From: an uncultured Oscillospiraceae bacterium
GTDB lineage: Bacteria; Bacillota; Clostridia; Oscillospirales; Ruminococcaceae
Assembly (NCBI GenBank): GCA_900543295.1
Contig: UQQY01000082.1
Location: forward strand, 1-9,788
Reading direction: 5' to 3'
Length of the DNA stretch: 9,788 nucleotides
Each line of letters begins with the position of its first letter. The stretch's first letter is position 1. Below the pieces are notes generated by a model. The model made no database searches. It was not told where the DNA came from and saw only the letters and a program-made list of their open reading frames with translations. Shown piece by piece: positions 1 through 6,971 of this stretch. Position numbers and translations under genes: made by a program.

Positions 1-599
1 CAGGATTGTTCTTCTTCAAGGGTGATCCCGGCGCAAGGTTTGCGATCTGCAATGCGGGCGGCGGTTTCGCTTACGTAGGCGCTATGCATGACAGTTTTCC
101 TCATGCTTTGGAGTTATCAAAAAGGGGTTATAACGCCTTTGCATTGATTTATCGTCCCGGAGCGCAGACAGCCTGTGAGGATTTGGCACGGGCAATCGCT
201 TTTATTTTTGACCACGCTGACGAGTTAGAAGTAAATACGGATTGCTATTCTTTGTGGGGCGGTTCTGCCGGAGGCAGGATGACTGCCTATTTAAGTTCCT
301 ACGGAACGCAAAGCTTTGGAGAAGGGGTCTACCCAAGACCGGGTACCGCTATCATTCAATACACTGGTCACAGCGAATATACCAAAAACGATCCGCCTAC
401 TTTTATGTGTGTCGGAGAAAACGATGGTATTGCAAGCTGGCGCACAATGGAAAACCGAGCGAACGCTATGAAATCAGCAGGTATTGATACCGAGTTTCAC
501 AAATATCCGGGACTGGGTCACGGATTCGGACTCGGTATCGGAACAACCGCAGAGGGCTGGTTTGATGACGCTGTGGCGTTCTGGGAAAAGCAAATGTAA
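1..599 (+). CDS. Alpha/beta hydrolase (BD-FAE/HSL-like), 5' truncated by window edge
   Basis: The reading frame is open to the left edge (phase: first full codon at base 3) and stops with TAA at 597-599, so only about the last 199 residues are present. It looks like an alpha/beta-hydrolase serine esterase. An oxyanion-hole-like NAGGGF lies near the start, the nucleophile elbow GGSAGG is at 256-273 (Ser at 264-266), the acid is probably the Asp of GENDG (423-425) and the base the His of GLGHGFG (519-521). Spacing and order fit the bacterial acetyl-xylan-esterase/kynurenine-formamidase-like group. The N-terminus is missing, so whether it is exported like the other two esterases here cannot be told. 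It ends 28 nt before a flavodoxin lipoprotein and is probably co-transcribed with it. Substrate unknown. The TTG at base 6 is an internal codon, not a start. Confidence 0.85.
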   Translation, partial: GLFFFKGDPGARFAICNAGGGFAYVGAMHDSFPHALELSKRGYNAFALIYRPGAQTACEDLARAIAFIFDHADELEVNTDCYSLWGGSAGGRMTAYLSSYGTQSFGEGVYPRPGTAIIQYTGHSEYTKNDPPTFMCVGENDGIASWRTMENRANAMKSAGIDTEFHKYPGLGHGFGLGIGTTAEGWFDDAVAFWEKQM

Positions 600-627
600 G
601 TACATGCAAAGGAGAATTGCATTCATC

Positions 628-1248
628 ATGAAAAAAAGAACGATTAAGCTATTATCCGCTTTTACCGTACTTTTAGCATTTTGCGTAAGTCTTAGTGCCT
701 GTGGTGGCGGAGATCACACTGCGATTGATAATTCACCGGAATCGACAGTAAGCGGCGACAGTAAGATTCTCGTAGCCTACTTCTCATGGTCGGGCAACGG
801 ACAACAGATGGCCAGATGGATTGCAGAGGAAACAGGTGGAGATTTGTTCCGCATTATTCCGTCAGAACCCTATGGTGAGGATTTTGATTCCTGTGCTGAC
901 CGTGCCAAAAATGAGCTTGACAATGAAATTCGTCCGGAGTTGTCCGAACATATTGATGCTGATACCATGGCACAATACGATGTGTTTTATATTGGTTTTC
1001 CGGTTTGGTGGTACGATCTGCCGATGCCTGTCTGGACTTTTCTCGAAGAATATGATTTGTCCGGAAAAAAGATTATTCCCTTTTTCTCTCACAACGGCAG
1101 TTCCAACGGGGCAAACAGCGTAAACAGAGTCACAGAGCTTGCGAAAGATGCAACCGTATTGGCTGATGAAGCTTTGTCGCTTCGTGGAAGCAGTGTTGCA
1201 GACTCAGAAAAAGAAGTAAAAGATTGGGTACAAAAAATCATCAAATAA
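628..1248 (+). CDS. Flavodoxin-like lipoprotein 1
   Basis: This is a 206-residue protein. An N-terminal KKR, a hydrophobic stretch and the lipobox LSAC (Cys25) predict export and lipid anchoring outside the membrane. A short Gly/Ser/Asp-rich tether (about 26-45) leads to a flavodoxin fold: strand KILVAYFS, the FMN phosphate loop SWSGNGQQ (about 53-60), then the signature GFPVWWYDLPMP (about 123-134) and FLEEYDLSGKKIIPF. It fits the Flavodoxin_4-type family. The loop has GNG where most relatives have GNT, so flavin binding should be confirmed. I chose ATG 628 because it directly precedes the KKR signal peptide and has AAAGGAGA at 608-615 (12 nt spacing); an in-frame ATG at 604 has no good ribosome binding site. 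It lies between a hydrolase and an alcohol dehydrogenase in the same direction. FMN binding and electron partner are inferred, not shown. Confidence 0.9.
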   Translation: MKKRTIKLLSAFTVLLAFCVSLSACGGGDHTAIDNSPESTVSGDSKILVAYFSWSGNGQQMARWIAEETGGDLFRIIPSEPYGEDFDSCADRAKNELDNEIRPELSEHIDADTMAQYDVFYIGFPVWWYDLPMPVWTFLEEYDLSGKKIIPFFSHNGSSNGANSVNRVTELAKDATVLADEALSLRGSSVADSEKEVKDWVQKIIK

Positions 1249-1270
1249 AACTGATTTGGAGGAAAAAACA

Positions 1271-2428
1271 ATGAACAATTTCATTTACTCAAACACAACC
1301 AAGGTTTATTTCGGCAAAGGCGGCGCTCGTGAATATCTTTGCTGTCTCTTAAAAAGTGTCGGGGGTACTGTCATGCTTGCATACGGTGGTGGTTCCATTA
1401 AGAAAAACGGCATATATGACGAGGTAACCGCCATTTTACAGAAGGCAGGAAAAACGGTGATAGATTTTTCTGGAATTACGCCAAATCCGACCTATAAAAA
1501 GGTGCAGGAGGGAGCACAGCTCGCCCGTGAGAACCATGTAGATTTTATTCTTGCAGTGGGCGGCGGCTCGGTGATTGACTGCTGTAAGATTGTTTCCGCA
1601 CAGGCAAAAAGCGCAGAGGATATTTGGGATATGGAAATGGTCAAAAGAAATTATCCGTCCGATTTTATCCCTATGGGAGCGATTGTTACCGCTGCGGGAA
1701 CAGGCTCGGAGATGAACAACGGCGCGGTCATTACCAATGAAGCTCAAAAAATCAAGTGCGGGCTTATGGGCGCACAGGCACAGTTTGTATTTCTTGATCC
1801 AAGTTATACCATGTCCGTTCCGTCTAAACAGGTCATTTCAGGAGCGTTCGACACACTCAGTCACGCGATGGAAACCTACTTCGGCAAACCGGACGATAAT
1901 AACCTGTCCGATGATATAAGCGAAGCGGTTATGAGAAGTGTGATCCGTAATATCCGTATTTTGCTTCGCGATCACGAAAACTACGATGCGAGAAGCGAGC
2001 TGATGTGGGCCTCCTCCATGGCGGAAAACGGGATCTTGAAAATCGGCAAAATTACGGACTTCCAGTGCCACCAAATAGAACATCAGCTCGGCGCATACAC
2101 CGACTGCAACCACGGACAGGGACTTGCCGTCATTCACCCGGTATTATACCGCCATATTTATAAGGACGGCGTAGAGCGGTTTGTCCGTTTTGCAGAGAAT
2201 GTGTGGGGAATCAAGGAAAAGAAAACTGCCGAAAAAACAGCTCTTGCAGGTGTGGAAGCTTTGGCAGCTTTCATCAAAGAAATCGGTCTTCCGACCAGCT
2301 TCACGCAGATGGGCATTCCGGCGGATACCGATTTCCGTGCTGTTGCCGATTCAACAAACATCACGGCAGGCTGCTGTAAAAAGCTTAGCCATGATGAGAT
2401 TTATGAAATCTTACAAGAATGCATTTGA
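1271..2428 (+). CDS. YqhD/BdhA-like metal- and NAD(P)H-dependent alcohol dehydrogenase
   Basis: This 385-residue protein matches the usual length of the YqhD/butanol dehydrogenase branch of the iron-containing alcohol dehydrogenases. The family reduces aldehydes to alcohols in the cytosol, usually with NADPH, and YqhD itself has a broad role against reactive aldehydes. Visible motifs: YGGGSIK (38-44) and VGGGSVID (96-103) for the dinucleotide, TAAGTGSEMNN (140-150), and the metal site GAFDTLSHAME with Asp194 and His198, then His267 in CHQIEHQ and His281 in CNHGQG. These four positions coincide in number with the metal ligands of E. coli YqhD, so the enzyme looks intact. Metal (Zn or Fe) and cofactor preference are not decided by sequence. 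The start has GGAGG at 1258-1262, 8 nt before ATG 1271. It sits between two flavodoxin lipoprotein genes, 22 and 16 nt away, as in one operon. Confidence 0.95.
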   Translation: MNNFIYSNTTKVYFGKGGAREYLCCLLKSVGGTVMLAYGGGSIKKNGIYDEVTAILQKAGKTVIDFSGITPNPTYKKVQEGAQLARENHVDFILAVGGGSVIDCCKIVSAQAKSAEDIWDMEMVKRNYPSDFIPMGAIVTAAGTGSEMNNGAVITNEAQKIKCGLMGAQAQFVFLDPSYTMSVPSKQVISGAFDTLSHAMETYFGKPDDNNLSDDISEAVMRSVIRNIRILLRDHENYDARSELMWASSMAENGILKIGKITDFQCHQIEHQLGAYTDCNHGQGLAVIHPVLYRHIYKDGVERFVRFAENVWGIKEKKTAEKTALAGVEALAAFIKEIGLPTSFTQMGIPADTDFRAVADSTNITAGCCKKLSHDEIYEILQECI

Positions 2429-2444
2429 AAGGATTGATGTTACC

Positions 2445-3116
2445 ATGAGAAAACTGACTGCTTTATTGATGATGATCGTACTTGTATTCAGCCTTGCTGC
2501 TTGCAGCAACACATCTTCCGACAAAGAAAATTCCACTCACGGCTCTGTACAGCAAGGAGCACCACAGGATTCCGAAAACAATGCATCCGAACTGTCCGAT
2601 TCCTCCTCACCGACAAAAACAAACGATGGAAAAACGCTGGTGGTTTACTATTCAGCATCCGGAAACACAGAGCGTGTTGCGAAAGATATTGCTGAAGTCA
2701 CCGGTGCAGATTTGTTTGAAATTGAGCCTTTAAAGCCTTATACGGATGCAGATCTAAACTGGACGAACAACGACAGCCGCGTAAGCCGCGAGCATGATGA
2801 TGAAACACTTCGCAATGTTCCGCTTAAAACGACAGAAGTGCCTGACTGGGATTCCTATGATACCGTGTTTATCGGTTATCCCATTTGGTGGGGGATCGCT
2901 GCATGGCCGGTTGACAATTTCGTAAAAGAGAACGATTTCGGCGGTAAAACCGTGATTCCGTTTGCAACCTCTTCCTCCTCCGGTATGGGAGAAAGCGGTA
3001 CGCTTCTTGAAGAAATGGCAGGCACAGGTGATTGGCAGGAAGGTCATCGCTTCTCCTCCGGCGCTTCCGAAGAAATGGTTCGTGAGTGGATTGCAGAATT
3101 AAATTTGAATCAGTAA
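2445..3116 (+). CDS. Flavodoxin-like lipoprotein 2
   Basis: A 223-residue exported protein. MRK plus a hydrophobic core ends in the lipobox LAAC (Cys20). Residues 21-62 are a long polar tether rich in Ser, Asn, Asp and Thr. The flavodoxin domain begins at KTLVVYYS and has the most canonical FMN phosphate loop of the three paralogues, SASGNTERVA (about 70-79). The aromatic signature GYPIWWGIAAWP (about 144-155) and GGKTVIPFATSSSSGMG follow. It lacks the DLPMPV...FLEEYDLSGK block shared by paralogues 1 and 3, so it is the divergent member. ATG 2445 is preceded by AAAGGA (2428-2433), which overlaps the stop codon of the alcohol dehydrogenase and implies coupled translation. The upstream in-frame extension lies inside the dehydrogenase gene and is not credible. 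Binding of FMN is likely from the loop; the redox partner is unknown. Confidence 0.9.
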   Translation: MRKLTALLMMIVLVFSLAACSNTSSDKENSTHGSVQQGAPQDSENNASELSDSSSPTKTNDGKTLVVYYSASGNTERVAKDIAEVTGADLFEIEPLKPYTDADLNWTNNDSRVSREHDDETLRNVPLKTTEVPDWDSYDTVFIGYPIWWGIAAWPVDNFVKENDFGGKTVIPFATSSSSGMGESGTLLEEMAGTGDWQEGHRFSSGASEEMVREWIAELNLNQ

Positions 3117-3129
3117 GGGTACCGGCGTT

Positions 3130-4020
3130 ATGCGCAAAATGCTTGGTTTTTTACTGTTGCTGATCGGTATATTTGCCGCCGTGTTTTCCGGCTGTACGCA
3201 AACTTCGGTTACGGATGAATCTTCTATAAGAAGTACCGTAACCGATGAAACCGATCAAGAAGAATCTGCACCGTCTGTAAAGAACAAATCGGAAACGGTA
3301 ACGGAAGGCACGGAGAACTATCGCGGCTTTATTATTGATAATATTCTTCATTCCGATCACGAGGGCGATATTCATTATAACGTTTATATTCCGGAAAGCT
3401 ATGATGGAAAAACGCCTGCCCCGCTGTATTTCACACTTCCCGGATACGAGGGACTGTATTTTCAGGGCGTGGCACAAAATCTGAAATCGGAAGCATTCGG
3501 CTTTGAAGCGCAGAAATACAATGATAAAATGATTATCGTTGCGCCGCAGCTCAGCGATTGGGGAGAGACTTCGGCAAGTCAGACAATCGCTTTGGTGGAG
3601 TATTTTTTGGAAAACTATAACATCGACCATACAAAAGTGTATGCAAACGGCTTTTCCGGCGGCAGTGAAACCATGTCAATCGTAGTCGGAAGGCGGCCTG
3701 ATTTATTCACCGCATATCTGCAAGTCAGTTCTCAATGGGACGGTGAATACGAGTCGGTGGTGAAAGGGTGCCTCCCCGTATATTTTGCCATCGGCAGAAA
3801 CGATGAATATTACGGAGCGGCGCCGACAAAAAAGGCTTACGATACGCTGCGTTCCCTTTATGAGCAAAAAGGACTGAGCAGTGCGGAGATAAACGAATTG
3901 TTGGTACTGGACATCAAAGAACACGAATATTTTACCGAGCGTGGAATGTCAAATGAGCACGGCGGAGGCGGCTTGTTCGCCTATGACAGCGATATTATGG
4001 GCTGGCTGTTCGGAAAGTAA
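3130..4020 (+). CDS. Secreted esterase/PHB-depolymerase-like lipoprotein (alpha/beta hydrolase)
   Basis: A 296-residue lipoprotein: MRK, a long hydrophobic segment and FSGC (Cys22), then a tether of about 40 residues with two VTDE repeats and many Glu/Ser/Thr. The catalytic domain runs from about residue 65 to the end. The nucleophile elbow is GFSGGS (Ser176), the likely acid is Asp225 in IGRNDEYYG, and the likely base is His277 in NEHGGGG. The pattern resembles the prolyl-oligopeptidase-like/poly(hydroxybutyrate)-depolymerase-related group of extracellular esterases. The acid and base calls rest on order and spacing. Substrate is unknown; acylated sugars or small esters are possible. ATG 3130 lies 13 nt after the previous stop with only a weak AAGGG upstream, suggesting translation coupled to the flavodoxin gene before it. 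The 3' end takes part in a 9-bp hairpin with the following gap. Confidence 0.85.
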   Translation: MRKMLGFLLLLIGIFAAVFSGCTQTSVTDESSIRSTVTDETDQEESAPSVKNKSETVTEGTENYRGFIIDNILHSDHEGDIHYNVYIPESYDGKTPAPLYFTLPGYEGLYFQGVAQNLKSEAFGFEAQKYNDKMIIVAPQLSDWGETSASQTIALVEYFLENYNIDHTKVYANGFSGGSETMSIVVGRRPDLFTAYLQVSSQWDGEYESVVKGCLPVYFAIGRNDEYYGAAPTKKAYDTLRSLYEQKGLSSAEINELLVLDIKEHEYFTERGMSNEHGGGGLFAYDSDIMGWLFGK

Positions 4021-4032
4021 CAGACAGCCAGC
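4001..4032 (+). other. Intercistronic stem-loop across the esterase stop codon
   Basis: GCTGGCTGT at 4001-4009 pairs perfectly with ACAGCCAGC at 4024-4032, with a G-U pair able to extend it inward and a loop of about 12-14 nt. The stop codon 4018-4020 lies in the loop. No T-run follows, so this is not a standard terminator. It could stabilise the upstream mRNA end or mark a processing point before the TTG-started gene. A 9-bp stem at this spacing can arise by chance about once in a window of this size. Confidence 0.3.
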
Positions 4033-4056
4033 ATTGAGAAAGGCAGGCGATTTCAT

Positions 4057-4806
4057 TTGAAAAAAGCAATAGCGATGTTCCTTGCCCTGATTTTGGTGGG
4101 CGTGCTTTCTGCTTGCGGCGCCGAAACTAAGACGCCGGATGTGTCTGTAAACGCCAATAACGAAGACAGCAATCGTTTACAAAGCGATCCGTTATCCCCT
4201 GACACAGGGAATAACAGTAGGTCGCAGAATCAAGAAGAGGAAGAGGCCTCCTCGCGGATATTGATTGCTTATTTTTCCGTACCGGAGGATGTCAGCACAA
4301 CGGATGCCGTCGCTGGAGCAAGCGTTGTGGTAAGGGACGGCATTCGAATGGGAAACACGGAATATGTGGCAAATCTAATTCAGGAAACAGTCGGCGGTGA
4401 CTTGTTCCGAATCGAAACAGTGGAAAATTACCCGCTTGATCATGATACCCTCGTAGATCAGGCAGCGGGCGAACAGGATGCAGGTAAGCGTCCGACTCTC
4501 TCGTCTCATATTGAAAATTTGGATCAGTATGACACGATTATTTTGGGGTATCCAAACTGGTGGGGAGATTTGCCTATGCCAGTCTATACTTTCCTTGAAG
4601 AATACGATCTCAGCGGAAAGACGGTTATCCCGTTTGTAACTCATGGCGGCAGTGGATTTTCCAGTACGATAAGAACCATTTCCAGAATGCAGCCAGGCGC
4701 CCAGGTAAGCGACAACACGCTTTCGATTTCCAGAAACGGCGTTGCCGACTGCAAAGATCAGATAAACGAGTGGGCGAAAAGCTTAGGTGCATCAGCACAC
4801 AAATAA
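4057..4806 (+). CDS. Flavodoxin-like lipoprotein 3 with interrupted FMN loop
   Basis: A 249-residue exported protein read from TTG 4057. This start gives MKKAIAMFLA and the lipobox LSAC (Cys20); the ATG at 4075 would remove the two lysines of the signal peptide, so TTG is preferred. Upstream purine-rich AAAGG/AGGCAGG lies at 4039-4047. Residues 21-65 form an Asn/Asp/Ser/Glu tether ending in an EEEE-like run. In the flavodoxin domain the first strand ILIAYFS (68-74) is separated from GNTEYVA (99-105) by about 24 residues, an insertion in the FMN phosphate loop relative to paralogues 1 and 2. The rest is close to paralogue 1: DLFRIE, GYPNWWGDLPMPV (164-176), FLEEYDLSGKTVIPF, then a Gly/Ser loop HGGSGFS. 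Similar interrupted loops occur in known Flavodoxin_4-type proteins, so it is probably a functional variant. It is followed after 15 nt by the CMD gene. Confidence 0.88.
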   Translation: MKKAIAMFLALILVGVLSACGAETKTPDVSVNANNEDSNRLQSDPLSPDTGNNSRSQNQEEEEASSRILIAYFSVPEDVSTTDAVAGASVVVRDGIRMGNTEYVANLIQETVGGDLFRIETVENYPLDHDTLVDQAAGEQDAGKRPTLSSHIENLDQYDTIILGYPNWWGDLPMPVYTFLEEYDLSGKTVIPFVTHGGSGFSSTIRTISRMQPGAQVSDNTLSISRNGVADCKDQINEWAKSLGASAHK

Positions 4807-4821
4807 AAAGGAGAGAATAAA

Positions 4822-5145
4822 ATGGACAAAGTAACAGCGGGCAGAGATGCTATGGGTGCATTCGCCCCGAAATTTGCAGAGCTGAACGACGACGTTTTAT
4901 TTGGAGAGGTTTGGAGCCGTGAGGACAAGTTATCGCCAAGAGATCGGAGCATTATTACAGTATCGGCTCTGATGGCAAGCGGAATACTGGATTCCTCGCT
5001 TCTTCATCATATAGAGCGTGCCAAAGCAAACGGCGTTACCAAAGAAGAAATGACCGAAGCGCTTACTCAGCTTGCCTTTTATGCCGGATGGCCGAAGGCA
5101 TGGGCAGCGCTCAGAATGGCAAAGGAGGTTTACGATGATGAATAG
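4822..5145 (+). CDS. Carboxymuconolactone decarboxylase (CMD)-family protein
   Basis: A 107-residue, all-helical small protein of the CMD/AhpD superfamily, normally a cytosolic oligomer. The family pattern is seen in SPRDRSIITVSALMASG (38-54), LLHHIERAKANGVTKEE (59-75) and LAFYAGWPKAWAAL. There is no CxxC motif, in fact no cysteine at all, so it is not an AhpD-type peroxidase partner but of the gamma-carboxymuconolactone-decarboxylase-like kind; the true reaction of such stand-alone members in Firmicutes is mostly unknown. AAAAGGAG (4806-4813) lies 8 nt before ATG 4822, a strong start. The last 11 nt overlap the start of the next gene. Such proteins are often found beside aldo/keto reductases and flavodoxins in carbonyl-stress or aromatic-compound loci, consistent with the setting here. 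Confidence 0.92.
   Translation: MDKVTAGRDAMGAFAPKFAELNDDVLFGEVWSREDKLSPRDRSIITVSALMASGILDSSLLHHIERAKANGVTKEEMTEALTQLAFYAGWPKAWAALRMAKEVYDDE
5121..5130 (+). promoter_or_regulatory. Strong ribosome binding site inside the CMD gene
   Basis: AAAGGAGGTT at 5121-5130 is close to a full match to the anti-Shine-Dalgarno sequence and lies within the 3' end of the CMD coding region. It is 6 nt from ATG 5135 (9 nt from ATG 5138) and decides the start of the RibD-C-like gene. Confidence 0.8.
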
Positions 5146-5851
5146 GCCTTATGTTATATGCCATATGTTAACGTCGCTCGACGGAAAAATTGATGGGGAT
5201 TTTTTCTCTTCTCTCGAATGCGCGCCTGCTTTACGGCAATTTGGAAAAGTCAGAGAGTTTTACGGCTGTCCGGCAACGCTGTACGGAACGACAACAATGG
5301 AAGGCGGGTACGCTGACGGGCGGATCGGAGAGCTTTCTAAAAGCAATGTCGTTTATTCCTGTGAGGACTATGTTGCCGAGAGCGACGCAGATAACTATAT
5401 CATATCTCTTGATCCGCAGGGCATTTTGGCATTTTGCGGAAAATATCTTGAAAAGAAGAACCGTCCCAAAGCACATATTGTTGAAGTTTTGACAGAAGGG
5501 GTTTCCAATGATTACTTGGCGTATCTGCGTTCTTTGGATATTTCCTATGTGATCGCAGGAAAGGAGCGGCTTGACTGCAAGCTGCTTTTGGAAAAGCTCA
5601 AAAGCCTGTTCGGTATCGAAAAGCTGATGATCTCCGGCGGCGGATTGACCAACTGGTCTTTCATACAGGAAAATCTGATCGATGAACTGAGCTTGGTGAT
5701 CGCTCCTGTCGCGGACGGAAGCCGCGAGTCAGCTTCTGTTTTTGAAAAAGCAGACTTTTTACCGTACCGCGATCCTGCTGCATTCGTGCTGAAAGCCGCA
5801 GAAAAAATAGATGGTGACACGTTGTGGCTGCGGTATCTGTTGAAGGAATAG
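5135..5851 (+). CDS. RibD C-terminal/dihydrofolate-reductase-like NADPH-dependent reductase
   Basis: A 238-residue cytosolic protein with the fold of RibD-C/dihydrofolate reductase. The family reduces a substrate with NADPH; RibD-C acts on a riboflavin precursor, but stand-alone members often have other or unknown roles. Visible: an N-terminal strand with HMLTSLDGKIDG (10-21), LYGTTTMEGG (49-58), MISGGGLTNWSFIQENLIDE (165-184, the dinucleotide glycine motif and following helix) and LSLVIAPVADG (186-196). No deaminase domain is fused and the other riboflavin genes are absent, so a role in flavin synthesis is not implied. Two adjacent ATGs (5135, 5138) follow AAAGGAGGTT; I use the first. The 11-nt overlap with the CMD gene suggests coupled translation and fixed stoichiometry. 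The frame continues upstream only inside the CMD gene, which is not a credible start. Confidence 0.88.
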   Translation: MMNRPYVICHMLTSLDGKIDGDFFSSLECAPALRQFGKVREFYGCPATLYGTTTMEGGYADGRIGELSKSNVVYSCEDYVAESDADNYIISLDPQGILAFCGKYLEKKNRPKAHIVEVLTEGVSNDYLAYLRSLDISYVIAGKERLDCKLLLEKLKSLFGIEKLMISGGGLTNWSFIQENLIDELSLVIAPVADGSRESASVFEKADFLPYRDPAAFVLKAAEKIDGDTLWLRYLLKE

Positions 5852-5888
5852 AACAACATTTGAAATCTTTTGGCATGAACTGCTGAAC

Positions 5889-5918
5889 AAAACGAGACCT
5901 TTTATCGTCTCCCGTTTT
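5889..5918 (+). terminator. Terminator-like hairpin between the RibD-C-like gene and the aldo/keto reductase
   Basis: AAAACGAGAC (5889-5898) can pair with GTCTCCCGTTTT (5907-5918), giving 10 pairs with a 2-nt bulge around an 8-nt loop; CTTT follows. It begins 37 nt after the previous stop. The T-rich 3' arm resembles an intrinsic terminator, though much of the T-run is in the stem. The exact GAGAC-N8-GTCTC dyad in it could instead be an operator. Just downstream TACAAT (5922-5927) could be a -10 element for the next gene, but no convincing -35 is present. Confidence 0.45.
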
Positions 5919-5958
5919 CTTTACAATATAGATGAAAGCATAGACTGGAGGGAATCAT

Positions 5959-6963
5959 ATGAGGAACAGAACATTGGGAGGAAACTTGACCGTATCTGAC
6001 ATAGGTCTTGGCTGTATGGGCCTCAGCCACGCTTACGGCGCACCTACAGAGCAAAATGAAGCAATTCGCCTAATTCAACAGGCTGTGGATATGGGCTATA
6101 CTTTTTTTGATACGGCTGAGGTGTATGGAACGCCGGATGACCCCCATCAAAATGAAATGCTCGTAGGCGAAGCGCTGGCTGCTTACCGTGACAAGGTAGT
6201 CATTGCGACCAAATTCGGCATTCGTTTTGATATGACAAGCACACAGGTGAACAAGCCTCTTGTGCCGGATTCCCGACCGGAGATTATCCGGGCTTCTGTG
6301 GACGCTTCCTTAAAACGGCTGAAAACCGATCACATCGATTTATATTATCAGCACCGCGTCGATCCGAATATTCCAATAGAAGAAGTCGCAGGTGTGATGT
6401 CGGATTTAATAAAAGAGGGAAAAATCACCCATTGGGGACTTTCGGAAGCAAACGAAGAAACCATTCGCCGTGCGCACGCGGTATGTCCGATTACGGCAAT
6501 TCAAAACCGCTATTCCATGATGGCGCGCTGGCACGAAACTTTGTTTCCCGTGCTGGAAGAACTCAATATCGGCTATGTGGCTTTTTCCCCGCTGGCTAAC
6601 GGCTTTTTGAGCGCCAAGTACGATAAGAATTCAAAATTTGAAGCGAAAACAGACTATCGCAGTGCGATGCCGCAGTTTACCGCAGAGGGAATCGACAAGA
6701 ATGCCGGTTTGCTCAAGCTGCTCCATCAAATTGCAAAAGACAAAGAAGCCACGCCCGCCCAAATATCCCTCGCATGGATGCTGTGCAAAAAGCCGTATAT
6801 TGTACCGATTCCGGGCACCCGAAATACCGGCAGGCTTGCAGAAAATGCTGGTGCGGCAGATGTGACGCTCACGAAAGACGAAGTAAAAAAGCTGGATATG
6901 GCGCTTGATGCTTTGGAAATGTCAGAAGTATTCGGCGGTTCAAGAATATGCAAAATGAAATGA
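5959..6963 (+). CDS. Aldo/keto reductase (YakC/AKR13-like)
   Basis: A complete 334-residue NADPH-dependent carbonyl reductase of the TIM-barrel AKR superfamily, cytosolic. The full catalytic tetrad is visible: Asp51 and Tyr56 in FFDTAEVYG, Lys85 in ATKFG, His132 in YYQHRVDP. Other family blocks are GLGCMGLSHAYG (16-27), WGLSEAN (159-165), FSPLANGFL and the C-terminal cofactor segment PIPGTRNTGRLAEN (283-296). These point to the AKR13-like group, which reduces aldehydes, dicarbonyls or quinone-like substrates; the physiological substrate is not readable. GGAGGG (5947-5952) lies 6 nt before ATG 5959. It opens the second gene block after the hairpin gap, and its stop overlaps an ATGA (6960-6963) preceding the esterase lipoprotein. 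Confidence 0.95.
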   Translation: MRNRTLGGNLTVSDIGLGCMGLSHAYGAPTEQNEAIRLIQQAVDMGYTFFDTAEVYGTPDDPHQNEMLVGEALAAYRDKVVIATKFGIRFDMTSTQVNKPLVPDSRPEIIRASVDASLKRLKTDHIDLYYQHRVDPNIPIEEVAGVMSDLIKEGKITHWGLSEANEETIRRAHAVCPITAIQNRYSMMARWHETLFPVLEELNIGYVAFSPLANGFLSAKYDKNSKFEAKTDYRSAMPQFTAEGIDKNAGLLKLLHQIAKDKEATPAQISLAWMLCKKPYIVPIPGTRNTGRLAENAGAADVTLTKDEVKKLDMALDALEMSEVFGGSRICKMK

Positions 6964-6971
6964 GGCAAAAA

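Noticed and set aside
484..627. Longer N-terminus for flavodoxin lipoprotein 1
   Set aside because: The in-frame extension lies in the hydrolase gene, has no ribosome binding site, and would bury the signal peptide.
2181..2444. Longer N-terminus for flavodoxin lipoprotein 2
   Set aside because: It lies wholly inside the alcohol dehydrogenase gene in another frame; the signal peptide starting at 2445 fixes the start.
3151..3630. 159-residue open frame on the minus strand
   Set aside because: Antisense to the esterase lipoprotein gene, with no recognisable motif; a product of codon bias.
5072..5134. Longer N-terminus for the RibD-C-like protein
   Set aside because: It is a shadow of the CMD gene; AAAGGAGGTT at 5121-5130 places the start at 5135/5138.
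4822..5145. AhpD-like peroxidase partner
   Set aside because: The CxxC motif needed for AhpD activity is absent; the protein has no cysteines.
5135..5851. Riboflavin biosynthesis gene ribD
   Set aside because: Only the reductase-type domain is present, with no deaminase domain and no other riboflavin gene nearby.
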